Assembly: GCF_032118995.1 (NCBI RefSeq)
Contig: NC_092648.1
Location: 21,914,450 to 21,978,449, forward strand
DNA: 64,000 bases
DNA from: Asterias amurensis
Taxonomy: Eukaryota > Echinodermata > Asteroidea > Forcipulatida > Asteriidae
Reading direction: 5' to 3'
In this document: positions 11,780 to 22,600 of the stretch, in pieces
Layout: each line of letters begins with the position of its first letter
How positions within the stretch are numbered: position 1 is the first letter of the stretch
The notes under the pieces: generated by a model
What the model saw: only the letters and a program-made list of their open reading frames with translations
What the model was told of the DNA's origin: nothing
The model's database searches: none
Position numbers and translations under genes: made by a program

Positions 11780-12048
11780 GGCACCGTGGTAATTACTCAA
11801 AATAATTGTTCGCTAAGAAACTTACTAACGAGCTATGGGGAGCTGTTGATGGTAAAACATTGTGAAAAACGGCTCACTTTGAAGCCACGTAGTTTTTGAG
11901 AAAGAAGTTAATTCTCACTAAAACATTTGAATTGTATTCATTCTCTCACATCGACGACCAATTGATTCGCAATGTTAACATGTTTTATTTCCTGCCTACA
12001 TACACCATGCACCAACCAAGTGAGAATACGGGTCTTTGACAATAATGA
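11780..12048. repeat. MITE family A copy, truncated
   Basis: Words ggtaattactcaaaataatt, aaaaacggctcactttgaag, gagaaagaag and caagtgagaatacgggtctttg identify the family. The terminal inverted repeats are eroded. Confidence 0.65.
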
Positions 12049-12390
12049 TCAAGAAAATGGCCGCAACATTAGAATTACATTCGAATAAAAGGGATATAAT
12101 TATTAGCGCACTAACATTCGAGCCAGTCGATGTTGCGCCTATGCTGGTGACTACTATAATACAAAAGTCTGCTTCGCCACAGAACTTTCTATTGCAACGT
12201 CACAGCCCGAGATTTTGCCAACCGAATGGGAAAACTATATAGTATGGAAAGTAATAAATGCAAATGAAAAACAGATAGCTAAAACAGGGGATATATCTAA
12301 AGTAAAAATTAGGAGAACCGGGCAGAAAAATTCTGCCCTGGAGATTCGGTCTCCCATTTATGATGGCACGTGCACCAAATCTTCTGATAG

Positions 12391-12934
12391 TATACAAATA
12401 TTGACTGCTTCGAGTGCTATGGTTAAAACTATGACTCCCGAGGTGATCCCCGGAGCGTTCTATTTTCCCGAGGCGAAGCCGAGGGAAATAGAACGCTCCG
12501 GGGATCACCGAGGGAGTCATAGTTTTTAACCATTGCACGAGTAAAAGCAGTCAATATTTGTTTTATAACACCCCAAACATTTCTAAATACTGTACTATTA
12601 TTATTAAGTTACAGACCTGAATGCTACAATCCACGGACGACGCGAATACAGATTGCAAACACTTTTACTTACTGTGTTGAATGTAGTGTCGTGCAATCCG
12701 AAATGGTTACAGACTATTAATTTATCATCCTCGTACACGCAACGGACGTCTGGGTACTGCACGCCGTGTGCTAGTCTGTCAGACTAGCGCACGGCGCCGT
12801 GTGCTAGTCTTCGGACTAGCGCATGGCAAACCGACGCACTATCACACGGCCGTCGTCTAGCAAAACTAAGACATGTCATGTGACGCGCTCTAAACCAATG
12901 ACCAGGCAGAATACTTGCAAGGGGTGTTATAAAA
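12391..12934. mobile_element. Composite foldback element, copy 1
   Basis: The left part (12391-12568) is a long hairpin: arms with gactgc, ctatggttaaaactatgact and gatccccggagcgttctatt, centred on ggcgaagcc near 12473. The right part (12561-12934) begins ttataacacccc and ends ggggtgttataa. An inverted copy of the whole lies at 29727-30206, continuing at 31042-31090. The joint presence of both parts in both copies indicates one mobile unit. The words tcttctgatag occur on both sides (12380 and 12944), but the second copy ends inside that interval, so they may not be a target-site duplication. Confidence 0.7.
12770..12835. repeat. Tandem hairpins within the composite element
   Basis: Two adjacent palindromes read gtgctagtct...agactagcgcac and gtgctagtcttcggactagcgca. 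The inverted copy near 29840 has only one of the two, so hairpin number varies between copies. Confidence 0.65.
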
Positions 12935-13355
12935 CCCTCTAGTATCTTCTGATAGCACCCTCCTCCTGTGAGCTAGACCAATCTCCGGTGAACAGATCCT
13001 GGGATACCCGGCCCAAGAGGAATTCCTTCCTCCATTCAATGGGAGACATAACAAGCAATATTCGACAAATTTAATGTGGCTCAGTGCGCATGGTTGTTGA
13101 TGAACCAAGGACTACAATTCTATGACATCTGGCTGTGTGCCAAATTCCATGATGGCAGAAAAGATGCACGCAAACAGGAAACTTTCAGAAGTTTTCCTTT
13201 TCGCAGTGTCAGCGCCCTCTCGTGACTAAGTTTGTTGATCCCAAAGCCAAAAAGAAAACTGAACTTTGATTGGTCCTTTGGGCAATTTCTATCTGTTTCT
13301 ATCCAATGAAGTACACGTTTACTTGTCGTTTCGGTGTATAACTCATCAAGGAAAC

Positions 13356-13676
13356 ATGGCGGCGCCCACGTCCCTTGACGGCAAAGTGTCCACGTCGGAG
13401 CCCGAAAAAGATCAATTACGAGGAAGATATGTTTCAAATAATATGACAAAAGGTGGACCAAGAGGCTTTCAAGAGTACGGAGGAGGTGATCCATTACAAC
13501 TGGACCAATTTAAAATAGATATAGACGCGTACGACACTTCAATGGACATCGCTTCGGCACCACAAGTGGCGACAACAGTTGTTGGAATTCCGGTCAGCGC
13601 TGCATCAGGTACGGATGGGATTACTCTTTATTTACCACTATTAATATTAGGAGTAGTATTTTATCTAGTTAGTTAA
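13356..13676 (+). CDS. First coding exon of SLC30A6 or a 106-aa tail-anchored read-through product
   Basis: The ATG lies in an aaacatggcggcg context. The exon encodes 84 residues (MAAPTSLDGKVSTSEPEKDQ onward) and has a good donor at 13609. Its one leftover base fits exon 2 at 17513 exactly, making Asp85. If the donor is not used, the frame continues 22 codons and stops at 13674-13676; these encode a hydrophobic end, GITLYLPLLILGVVFYLVS, of the type that anchors proteins by the C-terminus. The read-through may be chance in AT-rich DNA, an intron-retention isoform, or a separate small gene. The phase match favours the exon role, but one match in three is expected by chance. Confidence 0.6.
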   Translation: MAAPTSLDGKVSTSEPEKDQLRGRYVSNNMTKGGPRGFQEYGGGDPLQLDQFKIDIDAYDTSMDIASAPQVATTVVGIPVSAASGTDGITLYLPLLILGVVFYLVS

Positions 13677-16600
13677 GTATAGGATAATGCCCGAGGTGCG
13701 CGCCATTCGTGGGTAAGAATGGCCCGAGGGCGAAGCCCGAGGGCCATTCGTACCCACGAATGGCGCGTTCGCCGAGGGCATTATGCGACTTAACCCACAC
13801 CTGTGACGTCATGCTATTGTTAAAATCGCTCCATTATTTCGCACGAATGGCGCGATATTGTTTAATTTTTAAGTCAATTGTTTGTATGTATTACGTAAGC
13901 TTGTTCACTCCAGTGAACACCACTGGTGGTGTGTGAACAATGGACGAAGACCAACATTTAGGAAATATGCTCGTTCCTTCGATAGTGGCATCATAGATCG
14001 GGAGCGAAAGTGGCAGCAGATAAGTGATTTTGTTTCTTGACTTAAAGTAAATTTAGACAAGTTAGTGATAGAAACAGATTATCAGATGATGTTGTAGCCG
14101 ACTTTTTCGGTCTACAAAAAAACCAAAAGGTGAAGATAAAAGAAGTGACCTACCCGCGTACAAGCCCGTAGTTTCAGATTTGTTTTTAATAAACAAATTT
14201 AAGCTACCTTTATGATCAACAATTTCAGTTGAATTCCTGTTATTTTATGATGATATTGAAAAAAGTATCTTTGCAATCTTAAATTTTAGGGACTTTACTC
14301 ACTTACCATGTTTGTGTATGATAAATTAAGCATTTTGAATTAATAAAAACAAAAAACAAAAATACTGGTTAAAATGAAATTGATTTATCTGACTTTAAGA
14401 CCTGCTTAAATTACTGTTGTAGTTCTATAATTATTTTTTAACATCTCAGCTATATAATAATTTAATAATGTAGCTGTTCACTTGTGGAAAGTGTTAACGA
14501 TCATTTTGCAATACATGTGTAGCTCAACAAACCTGTGTTTAAAACCATTAAAAACAAAATAATTTATGGTCCATGGCGTCATTGACTTCATTTACTTTAT
14601 TCCCTAACTCTTTTATGCACAATGGGTGAATAGATGTACCCATCGCGCCATTCGTGCAAAATAATGGAGCGATTTAACAATAGCATGACGTCACAGGTGT
14701 GGGTTAATAGGGGTTAAAAAGCCGACAACGATGACAACAAGTTCAGAGCAGCGACAACGCCGACAACAAGTTTTAAATACCTCAAAAACGGCAAATAAAC
14801 CATAGATGAATATTTAATATTATAGTATTAGTTAGAACTATGTCACAATGTGTGCTTTGTACTAATAGACCCAGTAACGGGTACCGGTCACTTCGGCACC
14901 TTGCAAACTCGGCACCTGCAAACTCGGCACCTTGCAAACTCGACACTTACAACCTCGGCACCTTGCAAACTCGACACCCACAAACTCGGCACATGTACAA
15001 ATACAAACTCGGTACTCCTAGAACTAGTTCGGTTTCGTCCGGCTATCGTCTCCCGTAACCTCATAGGTTTATATATCTCACGCATTAAACGATCATGGTT
15101 CAATCATTGTTCAATGAATTTTGGAATCAGAAATCTCTCTTTATTTTAATTTTAATCTCGCCAAAATTAGGCTCTATGTATGTGTCCTTTGATATCTCAA
15201 TGTCCGAGGGGGCGACCAGAGAACCCACTCCGCAATCTCAAAAAATGTTAAAAGTTATAAATTCTTACCGTAATTCAGTCCCCAAACACTCCGTGCCGTG
15301 TTACCACTACACTACAAATGCGGATTGTCCCCGAACTCTGCCGAACGCATCGCGAAGTCACGACACGTGACGAGCGTGCTCATATAATTTTTTTTCCCAG
15401 GACAAACGTGGAGAATTTTCGCACACGTTCGTCCATCGAATTTAAACAAAAACACTCGATCCGTGCTTTGTGTACAAAACATATGGGCACACGCCTAGGA
15501 ATCAAACGTCTGGTTCCCAGACGCGTGTCCATATGTTTTTGTACGCAAAGCACGGATTGAGTGTATTTTTATTCTAGGACAAACGTGTGTAGAAAATTCT
15601 CAACATTTGTCCTGGGAAAAAAATAATATGCGCACGCTCGTCACATGTCGTGACTTCGCTATGCATTCGGGGACAACCGAAATAGTTCTAGGAGTACAAA
15701 CTGGGCACCCAGTTCGATTTTCACACTGATTTTCAGCCCCCAGTCCCATAAAAAGTTTGATCCTGTGTCGCGACTGGTCCGTCGGTAAATTAGTCCCCGA
15801 TCGTGGCCGGCGCCTTTCGGCAAACCACGCTCTGTTTAAAGCAAAATTTCATTGAAAACCATTAACCAAATTAAACAAACCCTTTTTAAAAATGTTTAAA
15901 CCCAAATCATGAAAAAAATTGCGCCGCACTTTCACCGACATGGACACAATCAGCATAAACATCATTTTAAAAACTTGTAGATTCATTGAACCATGATTGA
16001 ACTCGGTGCGGCGCCACGGTAAATTTCCTGTGGGCCCAAATTTTCTCGAAAGTTCGGAATTCTTATCAACCCCCATAACTAGTGATTTTGCCATTAACAG
16101 CGTTTACAAAGCTACTAATTATCAAACCCTTTTTTATTGTGTAATTACATGTACGTTACTTTATTTTAACCACTTGACTCTTTCGAGGTTATTTTTGCGT
16201 GGTGCCAAGTTTGTTAGTCAATAAAAGGCCGGTGCCGAGTTTGTATAGTGCCGACATTCTTGGTGCCGAGTGGGTGCCGAGATTGCAAGGTGCCGAGTTT
16301 GCAGGTGCCGAGTTTACGAGGTGCCGAAGTATTCGGTATTCCCAGTAACTAGTAAATACTAAATAAAATAGCTAAAGTTTATAAATTTCTAAAAGATATC
16401 AAACATATTGTCAACACTAGACCCTTACCTCGGTCATTACTTCTAGAAACCAGGTTACACACACTAACAATCACCGACATTAATAAACTCCAAACTGGTA
16501 TATTAATGTTCAAATATACCAATAACCTTCTTCCTCGCACTTTCTCCTCATATTTCACCTCAATTAGCGATATTCACCATTACCATACTAGATCACATAA

Positions 16601-19600
16601 TAACTACTATATCCCTCTTGCCCGCACATCATTCTTAATGAACACACTTCGTTTCTATGGACCTTGTCTATGGAATGGACTCAGGCAATCTGTGAAATCA
16701 AAGTCCCCTGTTGGCCGATTTAAAACCGCTTTCAAAAACCATCTTATCCCCCAGTATATAGCATAGTTTACAAGTACATTTGTTTTTTGTCTTGGTTTAA
16801 ATGTGCTTTATTTTGCTTGGTACCTCTTTTATTAACCGTGTCGTAATGTTGCATTAGTCAGTCTGATTTCTACTACAGTTTATGTCCACTCCGTTTGTTT
16901 GTCTGGTTTTGTTTCATTGTTTTGTTTTGTTTTGTCTTTTGTCTTTTTTTTTTTTGCTTGTTCTTTATTGTTTACTTTAGTCTATTTTTGTTCGTTTAAG
17001 GCATTCCGTTTATAAGCTTCGGCTTCCTGGGTTATGCCTCCACGTATTAGTTTATTGTATCTATTGTTTTGTTTTCTTATTAAGTGATCACCCTTTGTGG
17101 AAATAAATGTTCGTTGAATTGAATTGAATTGAAACTATAAGGCCTCATAGGGGTCTAATATTTTGGACCTCCTTAACGCTATACGTTTTTAAAATCGATT
17201 TTAAAATCGGCGATTATTAAACATTGTTTGGAACGACCCCCTTTGAAGTAATGTAGATTTAGAGAAAGAGTAGCTGAGGCATCTGAAACACAAAATTCTA
17301 TCCAGCAAGGGTAGTTCATTTCATTATTTTCTTATAAATTTGACAACCAATTGAACCTAATCTTTCACTGATTTTGTTCTTTTGTGCGTATCTGGGATAC
17401 ACCAAGTGAGGATACTAGTCTTTGACAGTTACCCTAATTAAAACCAGTTTTTAGCAGTAATTCAGAGTTATATAACGCATTATATTTTGTTAACTGTTTT
17501 TATTTCTTGAAGACTTACGACAGAGAGCAATTCTTAATGGTGGGTCCAAAGACTACATCACTGGACCAATTCAGCCCTTTGCCAGGCCTCAACAAGGAAC
17601 CTTGTCCAAGCTAGCCCAGGAGTTTCTATCAGTTATTGGTGAAAAGGAAGTAAGTGTAATGTTCTTTTTGTATACACTTATACTTAGTTATACATGTAAT
17701 GTCTTACTGTTTGTAAATATGTGAACCGCTCTGTGAAAATGAGTCAGATGTTGACTATTTAAAGAATTGAGTCATAGACGCGTGACCTCTGGCGTTACTC
17801 GACAACCATAACATGATTCGCGGGCATACCGCCGCGCAAAACCTTTGTGTTTTGGCAGCCAGCTGGAAAGTACACAAAATCTTACCATGACTACGCGTCT
17901 TTTTGCCCGGCGAAATATGGCGTGTACATTGTTTTGTCAACAGAGGGCAGTTTGAATGTAAACATAGGTCACATTGTCTTTATGTGCGGCTTGACAGAAC
18001 ACACCAGCAGCAGTTATTTGGTGTATGTCTAAGCTTTGGGATGTATCGCGTTGCTGAGTTACTCCTGTTTGTAAAAACGAATTACAAGTAAATTGATGTT
18101 TTATTCCTGCTGCAATTAATTTGTTTCTCATAATTATAACTAAAGTGTACTTTTACAAGCAAGGAGGTGATCAATCACCAAATACGGTTTAGTTAGAATT
18201 AATAACTTCAGGACTCATTTTGATGGAAATTGAAGTAATGTTTGTGATTCCATTTGTTGTTTCCTTACCAGGCAAAACGCGTGGTTCTTTTGGGAGTGGT
18301 TAATATTACCTGCATGATTGTGCTCCTATTATGGTGTCAGTCAACCAACAGTATGGGTGAGTAGTGTAATTATCATAAATATTAGTATAACAAATTTGAC
18401 AATATAAAACAGCATTACATACAATTTATGTGAATACAGTTATGGATTCTATAGAATAATGAAATATACTTTCAATACCCACAAAGAAAAATGATCTTCT
18501 CTTACACATTTGTTTTCCTTCTCATTTTAATTCCTGTCTAATAAAAATATTTCTGTACTATACAAATTTTGAGACCCAAGTCCAGTTGTCTTTTGTTTTT
18601 TTTTTTACCCTAAAAATTCCATCCCTGATTAAACTACTTTTTACCAAGCCCATTTGTAATTTCACCCTTTCTCTTCTAATAACAGCATTGAGTGCCTACA
18701 CGTTTCTGACAGTATGTGATCTCATGCTCCTGATAACGTGCCTGATTAGCATCTGGGTAGCCCAGCAGAAACCAGTCTCAGTATTTTCATTCGGGTAAGT
18801 TAAACTGAAGTTTTAAAACCATAGACCCTATTCACAGCGCACAGCGCACAAACACGCGTGCTCCTGTCCCCTATTTCGTGTGTCAAAGTGTGCACAAACC
18901 GATGGCACATGTGTTTCCGCACCTCCGAACTGAGTACCTCTGCCAGTTGCCTTTTTGGGGAGTCCGTTCCTTTTGTGCACATTTGACACCAAAACTATTG
19001 AAGAGGAGTCGCGCGAGATGAGCGCTGCCTATTGTGAATAGGATCTATACAGTCTTAGCTGCCCACAATCTTTGTTTCTTTATCTGCAACGTTATGCAAG
19101 AGTTTTGAAGCTCGACCTCTCCATGAATGTTTATTGACTATAGTATAGTTGCAGGAATTTCATCCATTTCGTGTGAGCAAAATAATTATTTCTTTTTATT
19201 TTATAGCTGGGTCCAAGGGCGCTGAAACATGTGGCCATCATGCCATGTACAAAAAGGATAATTGAACTCTCGCAGTCTATTGCGCAAATTGCCCAGTCAG
19301 TTCTGCATGTTGGGCCGTGCATAAAAACTTCACCATTTGACCTCTCTATAACGCGCAGTGCGGACTGATTGAGCATTCTGTTAACTAGTGACGGCATCTG
19401 TGTGTCCTTTTGAGCGCTCTTCTTTCTAATTCATTTTCTAACTTTCACTGGTGTGTTTTGGCTGAGCGTTCTTGTGCACCATTCTCAAGTTCAGGTCTTT
19501 GTTACAGTGTGGGTTTGAGGCATGGGTCTTTTCCATTGTGCTTTTGAGTAAGATATGGCCCTTTTCAAAACCATGGCTTCGGCTTTGGATTCGGCTTCCG

Positions 19601-22600
19601 GCTCCATGCTCTCGTCTGAAGCCCTGAGCGTGTATGCGCAAAGCATGCACAATTGTCGAAATAACAGCGGAGCCAAGCTATCCTGAACCGCATCCAAAGC
19701 CAAAGTCGTAGTTTTGAAAAGGGCCTATGATTGTTTTTACCTTTTGGATGAAGTGTAAAGCTGTAGGTCCTGTAAGTAAAAGAAAGGGCCTAGTAAACTC
19801 ATCATTTTTTATTAAAGTTAGTATCTCTATTTCTTTGCAGGTTTGAGAGATTTGAAGTGCTTGCGGTATTTTCCTGTTCTATGTTGGCAATATTTGGGGC
19901 AATATTTATCATGAAAGAAAGGTAAATAAACCCAAAGGAAATATTGATTATGTTAGTACCTTGGCCCTTATGTTATGTTTTGTGCGGTTGTATTTGACTA
20001 AGGATTTGTCATCACATTTGGTTTAAAAAAAAAAAATATTAATAGTAATAATTTTTGGCAGTGAAACTAAAAATACATATAAAGAAAAAATATGAGATCC
20101 CAGAACCAAACCAAATCACAGTGCAAAGAAATCATAAAATTGAAATTTCTTTAATTGAAATGAATGAGGAATTTGCACTAAGCGAGTTCGACTGGCCATG
20201 TAGCTTTCTCATTTTATTGGTCATGGTGGTTGTGGGCTTGTGGCGTGTCCTGGCTATGCAGTTAAGAGCACCGACTCTGGTGTTTCTGATCGGCAGAGTA
20301 TAGATTCAAGTCTCAATTGAGGCACTTGTGTCTTTGAGCAAGACACTTAACTATAATTAGTAATTACTTTGTCTTTTGGATGAGACATAAGCCATACGTC
20401 CTGTGCACATAAAACAACCCATATCATTTATTGTGGAAAGCCTGGTGTTTCTGGTTCACATAGCCCTTGATTACAAGTCTCCTTTGGCTTTGAAGCTAAG
20501 TGATTAAGTTCACTTATGAGTAATGATTCTTAATTCAAAATCAAACCAGCACCTTTCAAATTGTTCACACACTCTTCACTTCTCTGACTATTGTTTCTTT
20601 CTTTCTGATACAGCACGGAGCGATTCTTCCAGCCAGCTGAAATCCACACGGGTCGCCTGATGCTGGGTACCGGTCTAGGATTCATCTGTCATGTAATAGT
20701 TGCATATGGAGCCAATAATAAAGCATTTAGGCACGTCATTGAAGCAGCAAGGTCCAGTTGGCTGCAGGAACACTTTGCAGATATAAGCAAAAAGTAAGCT
20801 TTAAATGAACAATTTTCATCTCTGTTGATATGCGTTTGGGTTCCAACCTCAGATTCAAGTTTTGGAGCATCAAACTTATATCTTTTTTTTACATAACCAC
20901 ATTACTTCGAAGCAAAATGCTTTATAATATCAAACGCTGTGTTTAGCTTCTAAACAAAAGAATTATTGCCAATAACTTTAGGAATGATTAGCAAACGTAT
21001 ACAGTCCCTTTAAATGATCTCTGGTTTCGTGATCAGAACTATTTTAAACAAAGTCCCTTTAAAAATAGATGATGTGGATTGTTTGAGAAGATTCTAACGC
21101 ATGTACTTTTCTCCCTTTAATCTGTTTAGTTTTTGTGCAGTAGTTCCTGGATTTGATCGTCTACTTCTTCCAAGAGTCAATCCATTCATACTGATTGCCT
21201 TCGCTGGAGCTCTGTCTCTTTTCATTACAAATCTACTTATTGATGCAAAGTAAGATATAGAAATATTGTTTTTAGTATTGTTTTAGTCCATAAGACTAAA
21301 ACATTAACTTCATATTTTTTTTATGAAGAGTGGACCAATTCCTATACCCCCACTTACATTAAACACAGCATTCAGACAACTTGCATGGCCTATTGCAGCA
21401 ACCAGAAACAAGGAATTTTCAGGTCTTGAAATGCTGTCCTTGTCTTCAACAAATCAACATATTTTCCCTAAAGATTGATACTGGCATGAAATTCATTATC
21501 AGCTTTTTGATAGAAATTTATCAATAATTTGTTTTTGAAACTTACCTATCATTAAGAATCTATGATGATTTAAAGGTAGGGTCATAGGTAGGTTTTGTTA
21601 CCATAAGGCTGATTTTCGTTGGTGCAGATTTTAAAGAAAGATCCAACAAAAGAAAGCTTCAGCTGAGCACAGAGTCTGCTTGTTGAGAAAACGGCAAAAA
21701 TGGTCACTGACAGTATTTTCACAAGAATGTAAAATCCATCCACGTTTAGCGAGGTGGTAGCGGATACTAGCTGCATCTGTGGCCGCAGCATACAAAAACA
21801 CTCAGAAATCTGAGAAACATTTCATGCATGAAATGTGTCTCAGATTCAAATGTTTTTATTGAATTCTAATCAATGGGGGTATTACAGATGAAATAACTTC
21901 ACAGGATACTTACTACCAGTACCATCTTATTATAAGTGAGCTTTGGATAGAAATTACACCTTTGTTTGTTTGTTTTTGTTTTTTTTGGGGGGGGGACATG
22001 GTTTGACCAAGGAAACCACTTGAAATAGAAGAAGTAATACAATTCAAAGTCCATTCTATTTCCTTTCGCTTTAAAAGATACTACCTTACTGAAACTCTAT
22101 CATGTTGTCGTTGCAGCAATTATTTTATCGCAGACTCCCTAGCGGCGTTTGCAATAGCTTTAATGATGTGTGGAACTATGTTCCCAATGAGCGTCTACAC
22201 TGGAACTATACTACTGCAGACATCTCCTGCTCACATCATCGGCCAACTAGATAAGAGTCTTAGAGAGGTAAGTGTTTGCCTTAAAGGCACTGGACACTAT
22301 TGGTAATTACTCAAAAATAATTGTTAGCCTACAACTGACTTGGTAACAAGCAATGGAGAACTGTTGGTAATTACGTGGGAGATACGGCTCCCTCTGAAGC
22401 ACATAAAGTTGTGCATCAAGGGTGTTTTTACTTTTATTATTTTCTTGCAACTTTGATGACCAATTGAGCCCAAATTTTTACAGGTTTTTCGTCTTATTTT
22501 ATCCGTATGTTGGGACACATCAAGTGAGAATACTGCCATTGATTTCACAAAACTCTTCCTAACTTCAGATTAATCTTAGGACTTAGGACGAGTCCCAACC

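Noticed and set aside
12036..12529. Opposed ORFs of 104-112 codons
   Set aside because: They run through the hairpin of a foldback element, so both strands encode similar peptides by symmetry.
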